Source of the DNA: Vibrio profundi
GTDB taxonomy: Bacteria; Pseudomonadota; Gammaproteobacteria; Enterobacterales; Vibrionaceae
Direction of reading: 5' to 3'
DNA: 64,000 bases
NCBI RefSeq assembly: GCF_005281835.1
Contig: NZ_RZIS01000006.1
Span: forward strand, 124,001 to 188,000
A model generated the notes under the pieces. The model was not told the DNA's origin. It ran no database searches and saw nothing but the letters and a program-made list of their open reading frames with translations. Positions 10,009 through 18,749 of this stretch are shown here, one piece after another (positions within the stretch are counted from its first letter, which is position 1; every line of letters starts with the position of its first letter). The position numbers were made by a program, and so were the translations under genes.

Positions 10009-10598
10009 TACGCATCTCCCTCGTCAATACCGATAAGGATCTTAGTGTCGCTTAAGTACATATGCTTAGGCACAACTAAGTTCAAAGGAGCAGGAACACC
10101 TTGGAACACTCGGCCAGCCATATCGAACTTAGAACCATGACACGGACAGAAGAAGCCAGATTTCACACCTTGAACTTGTTCTGCAAATGAATCTGGAAGG
10201 TAAGTTGGAGAACAACCTAGGTGAGTACAGAAACCAACTGCAACAAAGAATTCAGGCTTAATAGAGCGGAATTCATTCTGAGCGTACTCAGGTTGCTGTT
10301 CAGCTTCAGATTGTGGGTCACGTAATTGACCACCGATAGACTTTAGGTTTTCCAATACCGACTCAGCACGGCGTACAACCCATACAGGTTTACCTTGCCA
10401 TTCGACACGAACCATTTGACCGGCTTCTAATTTGCTGACTTCCACTTCCACCGGCGCACCCGCAGCTTTCGCTTTGGCACTCGGATTCCATGATTTAATA
10501 AAAGGCACGGCGACAGCTGCTGCTCCTAAACCACCAACAACAGCTGTTGTTGCGGTTAAGAAACGCCTGCGACCGTTATTTAAAGGCGCGTTGCTCAT
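10008..10598 (-). CDS. petA: Rieske iron-sulfur subunit of the bc1 complex
   Basis: Carries the [2Fe-2S] cluster that takes the first electron from ubiquinol in complex III. Twin-arginine signal RRRFL at residues 10-14 followed by a hydrophobic helix (about 17-36), which remains as membrane anchor. Cluster ligands are in CTHLGC (124-129) and CPCHGS (151-156). Length 196 matches the family. First gene of petABC; a sigma-70-like promoter lies about 98 bp upstream. Its stop overlaps the petB start. Confidence 0.97.
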   Translation of the reverse strand: MSNAPLNNGRRRFLTATTAVVGGLGAAAVAVPFIKSWNPSAKAKAAGAPVEVEVSKLEAGQMVRVEWQGKPVWVVRRAESVLENLKSIGGQLRDPQSEAEQQPEYAQNEFRSIKPEFFVAVGFCTHLGCSPTYLPDSFAEQVQGVKSGFFCPCHGSKFDMAGRVFQGVPAPLNLVVPKHMYLSDTKILIGIDEGDA

Positions 10599-10695
10599 CC
10601 AAACATTCTCCCATTTGCTCCTTTTGGATTGTTATTATTCCGCTTATAGAGCATGGCTAACAAAATACGAATTTAGTTCTATTTATTGACGGGAA

Positions 10696-10724
10696 ATGAT
10701 AAATAAAACCCTACTTTTTGACAA
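10696..10724 (-). promoter_or_regulatory. Sigma-70 promoter of petABC
   Basis: On the minus strand TTGTCA (10719-10724), exactly 17 bp, then TATCAT (10696-10701). Both hexamers match consensus at five and four or five positions. Predicted start near 10689 leaves a leader of about 90 nt before petA. Confidence 0.65.
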
Positions 10725-10841
10725 GATAAAGCTACCTTTTTGTAACAATCATGAGGTAATTCGCACGCGGGGTCACAAAAGAAGTCAAATTATAAGAATG
10801 AGAAAGGAAATGTAACGATTCTGGGGGATTAGATAAGTCTT

Positions 10842-10875
10842 AAAAAACAAAAAGCCCGGCATATAGCCGAGCTTT
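10842..10875 (-). terminator. Terminator of rplM-rpsI
   Basis: On the minus strand AAAGCTCGGC, loop TATAT, GCCGGGCTTT (one A-C mismatch), followed by TTGTTTTTT. It lies 55 nt after the rpsI stop. Confidence 0.82.
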
Positions 10876-10929
10876 GAACCACAATTCCAGTAGTAAAACT
10901 GGAGCGTGTATTTTTCTGTAAAAGAAAAA

Positions 10930-11322
10930 TTAACGCTTAGAGAATTGAGGTTTACGACGTGCTTTACGTAGACCAACTTTCTTACGTTCAACGCAACGAG
11001 CGTCACGAGTAACGTAGCCAGCTGCACGTAGAGCAGGACGTAGAGTTTCATCGTACTCCATAAGAGCGCGAGTGATACCGTGGCGGATTGCGCCAGCTTG
11101 ACCAGAAATACCACCACCAGAAACAGTGATGTATAGGTCTAGTTTCTCAGTTAGTTCAACTAGCTCAAGAGGTTGCTTAACAACCATGCGAGAAGTTGGA
11201 CGACCGAAGTAAACATCAAGGCTACGCTTGTTGATTACGATCTCACCAGAGCCTGGTTTGATGAAAACACGAGCTGCTGAGCTTTTGCGACGACCAGTGC
11301 CGTAGTATTGATTCTCTGCCAT
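10930..11322 (-). CDS. rpsI: 30S ribosomal protein S9 (uS9)
   Basis: Small-subunit protein whose basic C-terminal tail reaches the P-site tRNA anticodon. Product of 130 residues from [19 protein letters not shown] to the tail [11 protein letters not shown]. An ATG six bases upstream is possible, but GGGGA is spaced 8 nt from the chosen ATG and only 2 nt from the other, and E. coli S9 has the same start. Follows rplM by 15 bp, the conserved rplM-rpsI operon. Confidence 0.98.
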   Translation of the reverse strand: MAENQYYGTGRRKSSAARVFIKPGSGEIVINKRSLDVYFGRPTSRMVVKQPLELVELTEKLDLYITVSGGGISGQAGAIRHGITRALMEYDETLRPALRAAGYVTRDARCVERKKVGLRKARRKPQFSKR

Positions 11323-11337
11323 TTTCATAATCCCCGA

Positions 11338-11766
11338 TTAGATGTCTAGTACTGTTGGTTGTTGAGCAACATGGTTGTGCTCAGCACCAGCGTAAACTTT
11401 TAGCTTACGGTACATAGCACGGCCTAGAGGACCACGTGGTAACATACCTTTAACAGCTAGTTCAAGAGCCATCTCTGGCTTACGATCGATCAGCTTTTCA
11501 AAAGTGATTGATTTTAGACCACCTGGGAACTCAGAGTGACGGTAGTAAACCTTACCCTTAGCTTTGTTACCAGTAACAGTTACTTTCTCAGCGTTAACAA
11601 CGATGATGTAATCACCAGTGTCTACGTGAGGAGTGTATTCTGCTTTGTGCTTACCGCGTAGGCGAGAAGCGATTTCACTTGCTAGACGACCAAGAGTTTT
11701 ACCTTCAGCGTCTACAACGTACCAGTCGCGTTTTACAGTTTCTGGTTTAGCAACGAAAGTTTTCAT
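11338..11766 (-). CDS. rplM: 50S ribosomal protein L13 (uL13)
   Basis: Early-assembly large-subunit protein. 142 residues (E. coli 142), beginning [20 protein letters not shown] with the signature [20 protein letters not shown] and ending [17 protein letters not shown]. First gene of the rplM-rpsI operon. A promoter and leader of about 150 nt lie upstream; in E. coli L13 represses its own operon through the leader, and the length here would allow the same, though this was not shown. Confidence 0.98.
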   Translation of the reverse strand: MKTFVAKPETVKRDWYVVDAEGKTLGRLASEIASRLRGKHKAEYTPHVDTGDYIIVVNAEKVTVTGNKAKGKVYYRHSEFPGGLKSITFEKLIDRKPEMALELAVKGMLPRGPLGRAMYRKLKVYAGAEHNHVAQQPTVLDI

Positions 11767-11801
11767 GCTAATAATTACCTATTAAAAAAATTTACACTTA
11801 A

Positions 11802-11818
11802 GGAATACCTAGTATTCC
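11802..11818 (-). promoter_or_regulatory. Leader hairpin upstream of rplM
   Basis: A perfect 7-bp inverted repeat GGAATAC / GTATTCC around a 3-nt loop, 36 nt before the rplM start and inside the predicted leader (about 11767-11917). No T run follows on the minus strand, so it is not a terminator. It is a candidate part of an L13-binding leader structure; that role is inferred only from position. Confidence 0.4.
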
Positions 11819-11923
11819 CACTGTCTAAGAGCCCCATTCATCACCCCTTCGAGTGTTGGACAACTCTTGGCATAACGTGATTTAACTCATCGTTAGAGGC
11901 CCGCAGTAACGGTAGGTCGCAGG

Positions 11924-11952
11924 ATTATAGAGAAGAGCGAAGAAAAAATCAC
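11924..11952 (-). promoter_or_regulatory. Sigma-70 promoter of rplM-rpsI
   Basis: Minus strand: perfect TATAAT (11924-11929), 17-bp spacer, and a weak -35 GTGATT (11947-11952). Discriminator CCTGCGACC is GC-rich, as in ribosomal promoters. Predicted start near 11917. Confidence 0.65.
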
Positions 11953-12011
11953 CTCTTTTTGAACAAAATCACGATTTTTTTATTCACTTTTCTCAAGTCC
12001 GCAAGCAAATG

Positions 12012-13115
12012 CTATCCAAGGTGCTCTTTCGCCAAATAATCATGGCTTTGCATTTCCACTAATCGAGACTGGCAACGCTTAAATTCAAACTCTAGTTGCC
12101 CTTTTGTATAAAGGGATTCGAGTGCAACTTCGGCTGAAATAATAAGTTTCACGTTTCTTTCATAGAATTCATCGACTAACGCGATAAAACGCCTTGCTGC
12201 ATCATCAAGAGTGGCGCCCATTTGCATGACATCTGCTAATAAAACGGTGTGATAGATTTTAGAGAGTTCAATGTAATCGTTTTGACTACGCGCTGATTGA
12301 CAAAGTTGCTCAAACGTCGCGTGAAGCACCCCTTCACTTGCCTCTACTACATCAATTTGGCGGTGATTGATCTCAACTTGCTTTTGGATGAGCTTTCCTT
12401 CACCCACTAATTGTTGGTAATAAGTCTCTAAATTGACGTTTGCCTGGGCATCCAGAGGATAATGATAGATTTCTGCTTGTTCTAAGGTCCTTAATCGGTA
12501 ATCCACACCACTATCGACATTAAGAATATGACAGTTATCTTGAATCAATTTTATTGCAGGTAAAAAGCGAGCGCGCTGTAATCCATTTCGATATAAATCG
12601 GCAGGTGGAATATTTGAAGTTGCGACTAAAACTACCTTTCTAGCAAACAACTCTTGGAACAAAGTGCCCAATATCATTGCATCAGTAATATCCGAAACGA
12701 AGAATTCATCAAAACAGATAATATCGGCTTCTTGTTTAAACTTGTCTGCGACCAAAGGAAGTGGGTCACTCACTTCACCCAGCGCTTTTAGTTCGTCATG
12801 AACTCGATACATAAAGCGATGAAAGTGAACACGCATTTTTTTGTTCGTCGGCAAGGCATCATAAAACGTATCCATTAGATAAGTTTTACCTCGCCCTACC
12901 CCGCCCCAAAAGTAAAGACCTTTAGGCGGTTGTGGTAGCTGAGGTTTTTTACCCATCAACTTTTGTAAACGGCTAAGTTGTGGGACCGGTGCCTGTAAAT
13001 AATCTTGAAATTGGTAAAATAGCTCATCTAGGCTTTTCACCGCTTGCTCTTGAGCTGGATCTCTCTGAAATCCATGAGTTTCTATATCGAGTTCGTATTT
13101 TTTTATAGGGTTCAT
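12012..13115 (-). CDS. zapE: Cell division protein ZapE (AFG1-like ATPase)
   Basis: AAA-type ATPase that associates with the Z ring during constriction, related to mitochondrial AFG1/LACE1. Walker A is GGVGRGKTYLMD near residue 70, Walker B IICFDEFFVSD near residue 132, followed by the sensor-like LVATSNIPP. Product 367 residues (E. coli 375). The open frame allows a GTG one codon earlier; I prefer the ATG at 13113-13115. Stands opposite zapG with a 150-bp divergent promoter region. This zapE/zapG/degQ/degS order is conserved in gammaproteobacteria. Confidence 0.95.
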   Translation of the reverse strand: MNPIKKYELDIETHGFQRDPAQEQAVKSLDELFYQFQDYLQAPVPQLSRLQKLMGKKPQLPQPPKGLYFWGGVGRGKTYLMDTFYDALPTNKKMRVHFHRFMYRVHDELKALGEVSDPLPLVADKFKQEADIICFDEFFVSDITDAMILGTLFQELFARKVVLVATSNIPPADLYRNGLQRARFLPAIKLIQDNCHILNVDSGVDYRLRTLEQAEIYHYPLDAQANVNLETYYQQLVGEGKLIQKQVEINHRQIDVVEASEGVLHATFEQLCQSARSQNDYIELSKIYHTVLLADVMQMGATLDDAARRFIALVDEFYERNVKLIISAEVALESLYTKGQLEFEFKRCQSRLVEMQSHDYLAKEHLG

Positions 13116-13267
13116 CACGACAGATCCACGAAGGAGGCAACACTAAACTGCTAAGCAGCGCACACGCATTTTTCTTTATACGTTAAGGTTCTCATAGTAC
13201 CATGGAGTCGAAATACGTGTAACTAAGCAGTAACAAACATGTTAAAAAACAACTAAAAGGAGCTGTT

Positions 13268-13711
13268 ATGCCTTGGATGTATGCGATTGTAGGTTTACTT
13301 GTCGGCGCTATTTTGGGTGTAGTGATCGCTCGCCTAACAAAACCAGAATATAAGAATCAAAAATCAGTGCAGAAAGAATTAGATTCTGCAAAGTTTGCCC
13401 TTGAGCAACAAAGACAAGAGCTAGCTGACCATTTCGCTCAAACAGCCGAAATGCTTGATACATTAGGAAAAGATTACACTAAGCTTTATCAGCACATGGA
13501 AAAAACCACGTCTGAACTACTTCCTAATTTGCCAGAGCAAGACAACCCATTTGTGAAGACTGCGGCTCAGCATTCAGAAAAAGCTGACGACACAGTTACC
13601 ACAATAAGTCAGCCACCAAAAGACTACGCTAACGGGTCGACAGGGCTGTTCACAGAGAAAGAGAAAGAAATCATCGAAGCGCCAGAAGCGGTAACCGCCA
13701 AAGCGTCTTAA
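13268..13711 (+). CDS. zapG: ZapG/YhcB family envelope protein (DUF1043)
   Basis: Inner-membrane protein with an N-terminal transmembrane helix (residues 3-22, WMYAIVGLLVGAILGVVIAR) and a cytoplasmic coiled coil (about 33-90). E. coli YhcB/ZapG links cell division, elongation and envelope synthesis; the exact role is still debated. 147 residues compared with 132 in E. coli; the extra length is in a low-complexity C-terminus. RBS AAAGGAG 6 nt before the ATG. Position next to zapE and degQ supports the call. Confidence 0.9.
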   Translation: MPWMYAIVGLLVGAILGVVIARLTKPEYKNQKSVQKELDSAKFALEQQRQELADHFAQTAEMLDTLGKDYTKLYQHMEKTTSELLPNLPEQDNPFVKTAAQHSEKADDTVTTISQPPKDYANGSTGLFTEKEKEIIEAPEAVTAKAS

Positions 13712-13831
13712 CTTCATCTTTTGCTGAACTTTCAAAAGGTTTTTGAGTCATAACTTTCACTCAGGTCTATTGAACTCACACATATCGTACCTATATATGT
13801 GTTGAGAAGACCTTAAATCAGAGAGGAGTTT

Positions 13832-15190
13832 ATGATGAAAAAACCTTTGCTTGCTTTATCGGTACTGACTTTAAGCTTAAGTTCAATCATCACGCCAATT
13901 CAGGCGACTGCAGCACTACCCCTAAGTGTTAATGGTGAGCAACTTCCTAGCCTTGCTCCAATGCTTGAGAAAGTGACCCCAGCGGTGGTAAGCATTGCTG
14001 TTGAAGGCAAACAAGTTCAACGCCAACGTATCCCTGAGCAATTCCAATTTTTCTTCGGTCCAGAACAACTTCAAGAACGCCCTTTCCGCGGACTTGGTTC
14101 AGGGGTCATCATTGACGCCGATAAAGGCCACATCGTTACCAACTATCACGTCATCAATGGTGCTGACAAAATAAAAGTAAAACTACACGATGGCCGCGAA
14201 TATGATGCGGAACTTATCGGTGGGGACGAAATGTCAGATGTCGCTTTACTCAAGCTTGAGAAAGCGAAAAACTTAACTCAAATTAAGCTCGCTGACTCAG
14301 ACAAACTACGAGTTGGTGACTTCTCTGTAGCAATTGGTAATCCTTTTGGTCTTGGCCAAACCGTCACTTCAGGCATTGTATCGGCACTCGGCCGAAGCGG
14401 TTTAAATCTGGAAAACTTTGAAAACTTCATCCAAACCGATGCCGCGATCAACAGTGGCAACTCTGGTGGGGCACTTGTTAACCTTAATGGCGAACTCATT
14501 GGTATTAACACCGCCATCCTTGGCCCTAACGGTGGTAATGTCGGTATTGGCTTTGCGATCCCATCTAATATGATGAAGAACCTCACAGAGCAAATCCTAG
14601 ATTTCGGTGAAGTAAAACGTGGCATGCTTGGTGTGCAAGGCGGCGAGATCACTTCTGAACTAGCCGAAGCACTTGGCTATGAATCCAGTAAAGGTGCTTT
14701 TGTTAGTCAAGTGATGCCTGACAGTGCCGCAGATAAAGCTGGCATCGAAGCAGGCGATATCATCACCTCGCTCAACGGAAAGCGGATTGATACCTTCAGT
14801 GAACTTCGAGCAAAAGTCGCAACGTTAGGTGCAGGTAAAGAAATTGAGCTGGGTATTATCCGGGACGGTAAAAATAAATCATTCGATGTGACGCTCGGCG
14901 AATCTGTTAACAATAAGACCCAAGCAGAAAAACTCCATGAGGGCTTAGCTGGCGCAGAGCTAACTAACACCACGGATGCTTCACCAATCCAAGGGGTCAA
15001 AGTATCAAGTGTGGCCAAAGGTTCACCGGCAGAAGCATACCAGCTAATGAAAGATGACATCATCATAGGCATTAACCGCCAAAGAGTGAAAAACCTCGCT
15101 CAACTGCGAGATATCTTAGAAAAGAAACCTGATGTTTTGGCACTGAACATTCAACGAGGCGACCGTACGATTTACTTAGTGGTCCGCTAA
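13832..15190 (+). CDS. degQ: Periplasmic serine endoprotease DegQ/DegP (Do family)
   Basis: HtrA-type protease and chaperone for misfolded periplasmic proteins. Signal peptide about 1-28; trypsin-like domain with catalytic H106 (TNYHVI), D136 (SDVALL) and S211 (GNSGGAL); two PDZ domains at about 258-345 and 370-450. Length 452 matches DegQ (455) better than DegP (474). Two ATG codons are adjacent; AGGAG is 3 nt before the first and 6 before the second, so 13835 is also possible. degS follows after about 170 bp. Both family members here leave no separate degP in the window. Confidence 0.94.
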   Translation: MMKKPLLALSVLTLSLSSIITPIQATAALPLSVNGEQLPSLAPMLEKVTPAVVSIAVEGKQVQRQRIPEQFQFFFGPEQLQERPFRGLGSGVIIDADKGHIVTNYHVINGADKIKVKLHDGREYDAELIGGDEMSDVALLKLEKAKNLTQIKLADSDKLRVGDFSVAIGNPFGLGQTVTSGIVSALGRSGLNLENFENFIQTDAAINSGNSGGALVNLNGELIGINTAILGPNGGNVGIGFAIPSNMMKNLTEQILDFGEVKRGMLGVQGGEITSELAEALGYESSKGAFVSQVMPDSAADKAGIEAGDIITSLNGKRIDTFSELRAKVATLGAGKEIELGIIRDGKNKSFDVTLGESVNNKTQAEKLHEGLAGAELTNTTDASPIQGVKVSSVAKGSPAEAYQLMKDDIIIGINRQRVKNLAQLRDILEKKPDVLALNIQRGDRTIYLVVR

Positions 15191-15363
15191 ACGAATCTAC
15201 CACTCAAAGTTAGGGTGAGAAAATTTAGTAGATAGCTGTCTATTTGCTTATTTCTCACCCTTTTATTTAATTGAACCAAAGTGCTATGCTTCACAAGTCT
15301 TTCTACTGATTGTTCTCACTTTAATAATCTTGAGATCTTAAGAACTTGCTGAAGAGGAAAAAA

Positions 15364-16425
15364 ATGCTGGGCTTCTTACTTCGTTCCATCGCTCTCGGGA
15401 TTGCGTCTGCAGCGATTATCCTGATCGCATTTCCCAACCTAAGACCAGCGATTGTTCCCCAAGTTATCGAGGACCAAGTTAATGATATTGGTTCACTCCA
15501 AATATCTTTTAATAAAGCAGTACGAAAAGCAGCACCAGCTGTAGTAAACATCTATAGCCGAAAATATGTAGAAAGTGACCGCAACAAGCTTTCAACTCAA
15601 GGGTTAGGCTCTGGGGTGATTGTGAGCGAAAAAGGCTACATCATCACCAACTACCATGTTGTCGCTCAAGCGGATCAAATTGTCGTTGCCCTGCAAGATG
15701 GCCGCATCGCCGCAGCGCAACTTGTCGGTACCGATAAACGAACAGACATCGCAATTCTGCGAGTCGAAGGCGACAGCCTCCCAGTTATTCCTCTCAATCC
15801 AAATTACAAAGCAAATGTCGGTGATGTCGTTCTCGCGATTGGCAACCCGTACAACCTAGGTCAAACCACCACATTTGGCATTATTTCAGCAACAGGTCGT
15901 TCTTCAATTAGCTTAGACGGACACCAAGCCTTTATTCAGACTGATGCTGCGATCAATGAAGGGAACTCAGGTGGCGCTTTAGTGAATACTCAAGGCGAAT
16001 TGGTTGGTATTAATACCGCTTCATTTCAACAAGCGACTGATTTAGAAACATACGGCATTTCTTTCGCGATCCCTTACCCACTTGCCAATAAAATCATGCA
16101 AAAGATCATCGCCGATGGGCGAGTCATTCGAGGCTATATTGGTATCGATGGCCAAGACATCAACTCAGTCACCTCACGCTTACTAGGTAACAAAAATATT
16201 GGTGGGATTGTGGTACTAGGCATAGACCCAAATGGACCTGCAGCTAGCGCCGGTTTCGAAGTTCAAGACATCATCCTCAATATCGATAATCAGACTATCA
16301 ATGGTCGTCAAAGTGTCATGGATATAGTGACCGATTTAAGACCGGGAACAACTGTCGATGTCGGTATCCTACGAAATGGGGAAAATAAGACTCTACAAGT
16401 CACGATCACTGAAGACGTTCGTTAA
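15364..16425 (+). CDS. degS: Site-1 envelope-stress protease DegS
   Basis: Membrane-anchored serine protease that cuts the anti-sigma factor RseA when its PDZ domain binds misfolded porin C-termini, starting the sigma-E response. N-terminal membrane helix (about 5-24), catalytic H98, D128 and S202, and a single PDZ domain (about 258-345). The open frame could begin at a TTG at 15346, but the ATG at 15364 gives the family N-terminus (MLGFLLRSIALG) and has AAGAGGA upstream. 353 residues (E. coli 355). Immediately downstream of degQ as in E. coli. Confidence 0.95.
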   Translation: MLGFLLRSIALGIASAAIILIAFPNLRPAIVPQVIEDQVNDIGSLQISFNKAVRKAAPAVVNIYSRKYVESDRNKLSTQGLGSGVIVSEKGYIITNYHVVAQADQIVVALQDGRIAAAQLVGTDKRTDIAILRVEGDSLPVIPLNPNYKANVGDVVLAIGNPYNLGQTTTFGIISATGRSSISLDGHQAFIQTDAAINEGNSGGALVNTQGELVGINTASFQQATDLETYGISFAIPYPLANKIMQKIIADGRVIRGYIGIDGQDINSVTSRLLGNKNIGGIVVLGIDPNGPAASAGFEVQDIILNIDNQTINGRQSVMDIVTDLRPGTTVDVGILRNGENKTLQVTITEDVR

Positions 16426-16437
16426 CTCATTTTGATA

Positions 16438-16470
16438 ATAAAAAACCCAGCGAAAGCTGGGTTTTTTATT
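16438..16470. terminator. Bidirectional terminator between degS and parC
   Basis: Stem AAAAACCCAGC / GCTGGGTTTTT with a GAAA tetraloop and T runs on both strands, between converging degS and parC. Confidence 0.92.
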
Positions 16471-16478
16471 ATCTTTAT

Positions 16479-18746
16479 TTATTCAGAGACATCTTCGATA
16501 GGTGAGTCCACATCAATACGTGTCACTCGCTGTAGCCCTCTAGGCAACAACCCACCACGGCGACCACGTTCACCTCTAAAGTTATCTAAGTCCGCAGGCT
16601 TCAGACCAAGCTTACGTTTACCAGCATAAATCGTTAGCGTTGCATTCGCAGGTAACGCCATCAAGTGAGAAACGAACTCTTCGCGCTCTTTCGCTTTTGC
16701 CGCTGGAATATTAATGATCTTATTCCCTTTACCTTTACTCAATTGAGGCAGGTCTTTAATTGGGAACAACAACATTCGACCTTGATTAGTGATAGCAAGG
16801 ATCTCATCGCTTTCTAAATCACCAATAGTGCTAGGCAGCAGAATCTCAGACGCTTGAGGTAAGTTAACCAACGCTTTACCGCTCTTATTTTTAGACAGTA
16901 AATCAACGCCTTTACAAACAAAGCCATAACCAGCATCAGAACCGACTAACCAAAGCTGTTCATCTTCACCCATGATCACTTGGCGAATTGAACTACCAAC
17001 ACTAATGTTCAAGCGACCTGTAATCGGTTCTCCTTGGCTACGAGCAGATGGCAAAGAATGAGACTCGAGTGAGTAACTTCGCCCATCACTGCCAAGGAAT
17101 ACTGCTTGTTGGTTACTCTTACCGCGAGCGCTGGCTAAGTATTTATCACCAGATTTGTAGTTAAGGCCTTCAGCATCGACTTCATGCCCTTTCGCATGAC
17201 GAATCCAACCTTTTTCAGACAATACTACCGTGATTGGTTCACTTGGTACTAAATCACGTTCAGTCAGTGCTTTTGCTTCCGAACGAACCACTAGCGGAGA
17301 ACGACGATCATCACCGTACTTATCCGCATCCGCTTGGATTTCTTTCTTGATTAGCGTGTTTAAGCGACGCTCAGAACCAAGTAGCTTCTCTAGCTTCTCA
17401 CGTTCTTTTTCTAGTTCATCCTGCTCACCGCGAATCTTCATCTCTTCCAATTTCGCTAAGTGACGAAGTTTGGTATCTAGAATCGCATCGGCCTGAATTT
17501 CTGTAATACCGAAACGCTCCATCAATACTGCTTTTGGATCGTCTTCAGTACGAATGATTTCAATCACTTCATCTAGGTTTAGGTACGCAACAAGCAAACC
17601 TTCCAAGATGTGTAAGCGAGCCAGAACTTTGTCTAAGCGGTGCTGCAAACGACGGCGAACGGTCGTACGGCGGAACTCAATCCACTCAGCAAGAATTTGA
17701 ACTAAGCCTTTCACTTGAGGGCGGTTATCTAAACCAATCATGTTCAAGTTAACACGGAAGTTTTTTTCCAAATCCGTCGATGCAAACAGATGGTTCATCA
17801 GTTGATCACAATCAATACGATTTGAACGAGGAACAATGACGATTCGAGTCGGGTTTTCATGATCCGATTCATCACGTAAATCATCAACCATTGGCAGCTT
17901 CTTCGCGCGCATTTGGTTAGCGATCTGTTCTAGCAGTTTTGCACCTGATACTTGATGTGGCAAAGCGGTGATAACAATATCGCTGCTTTCTTTGTGCCAT
18001 ACCGCACGCATCTTAATGCTACCTTTACCCGTTCGGTAGATTTTCTCGATGTCCGATTTAGGAGAAATAATCTCTGCTTCAGTCGGGTAATCAGGGCCTT
18101 GAACGTGCTCCATAACTTCTGGTAATTCAGACTTAGGATTGTCAATCAAATGGATAGCCGCATTCGCCACTTCACGTACGTTGTGTGGGGGAATGTCTGT
18201 CGCCATACCAACCGCAATACCAGTAATACCGTTCAATAGGATATGAGGCAGACGAGCTGGCAACATTTGTGGCTCTTTCATTGTGCCATCAAAGTTAGGC
18301 TGCCATTCAACGGTGCCTTGGCCTAATTCACCAAGTAAAACTTCCGCAAACTTAGAAAGTTTAGCTTCGGTATAACGCATCGCCGCAAATGATTTTGGAT
18401 CGTCTGGAGCACCCCAGTTACCTTGACCATCAACTAGCGGGTAACGGTAAGAAAACGGTTGAGCCATAAGTACCATAGCTTCATAACACGCAGAATCACC
18501 GTGTGGGTGGTATTTACCTAACACGTCACCAACAGTACGCGCCGATTTCTTATATTTGGAAGCCGCAGATAAGCCCAGTTCAGACATCGCATAAATAATG
18601 CGGCGCTGTACTGGCTTGAGGCCATCACCGATATAAGGCAATGCACGATCCATGATTACGTACATTGAATAATTTAAGTAGGCATCTTCGGTGAACTTGC
18701 GCATTGGCAACTGTTCAACGCCATCAAATGTAATTTCGTTAGACAT
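16479..18746 (-). CDS. parC: DNA topoisomerase IV subunit A
   Basis: Breakage-reunion subunit of topoisomerase IV, which decatenates daughter chromosomes. 755 residues (E. coli 752). The catalytic tyrosine is in [15 protein letters not shown] near residue 120. The quinolone-resistance region reads [12 protein letters not shown], with the serine and glutamate of the wild-type E. coli enzyme (S80, E84) both retained. GyrA-like beta-propeller repeats fill the C-terminus. The start is the ATG at 18744-18746; a TTG precedes it. GAGGT lies in the parE 3' end, 3 bp separate the genes, so translation is probably coupled. Confidence 0.97.
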   Translation of the reverse strand: MSNEITFDGVEQLPMRKFTEDAYLNYSMYVIMDRALPYIGDGLKPVQRRIIYAMSELGLSAASKYKKSARTVGDVLGKYHPHGDSACYEAMVLMAQPFSYRYPLVDGQGNWGAPDDPKSFAAMRYTEAKLSKFAEVLLGELGQGTVEWQPNFDGTMKEPQMLPARLPHILLNGITGIAVGMATDIPPHNVREVANAAIHLIDNPKSELPEVMEHVQGPDYPTEAEIISPKSDIEKIYRTGKGSIKMRAVWHKESSDIVITALPHQVSGAKLLEQIANQMRAKKLPMVDDLRDESDHENPTRIVIVPRSNRIDCDQLMNHLFASTDLEKNFRVNLNMIGLDNRPQVKGLVQILAEWIEFRRTTVRRRLQHRLDKVLARLHILEGLLVAYLNLDEVIEIIRTEDDPKAVLMERFGITEIQADAILDTKLRHLAKLEEMKIRGEQDELEKEREKLEKLLGSERRLNTLIKKEIQADADKYGDDRRSPLVVRSEAKALTERDLVPSEPITVVLSEKGWIRHAKGHEVDAEGLNYKSGDKYLASARGKSNQQAVFLGSDGRSYSLESHSLPSARSQGEPITGRLNISVGSSIRQVIMGEDEQLWLVGSDAGYGFVCKGVDLLSKNKSGKALVNLPQASEILLPSTIGDLESDEILAITNQGRMLLFPIKDLPQLSKGKGNKIINIPAAKAKEREEFVSHLMALPANATLTIYAGKRKLGLKPADLDNFRGERGRRGGLLPRGLQRVTRIDVDSPIEDVSE

Positions 18747-18749
18747 CAA

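Larger units (their letters stand above)
10599..10929. other. Intergenic region between petA and rpsI
   Basis: About 330 bp with no supported gene. It holds the petA promoter (10696-10724, minus strand), a roughly 90-nt petA leader, and the rpsI terminator (10842-10875). Nothing else structured was seen in 10725-10841. Confidence 0.7.

Noticed and set aside
14278..14652. 124-codon minus-strand ORF
   Set aside because: Shadow inside degQ, proline/leucine-rich composition, no support.
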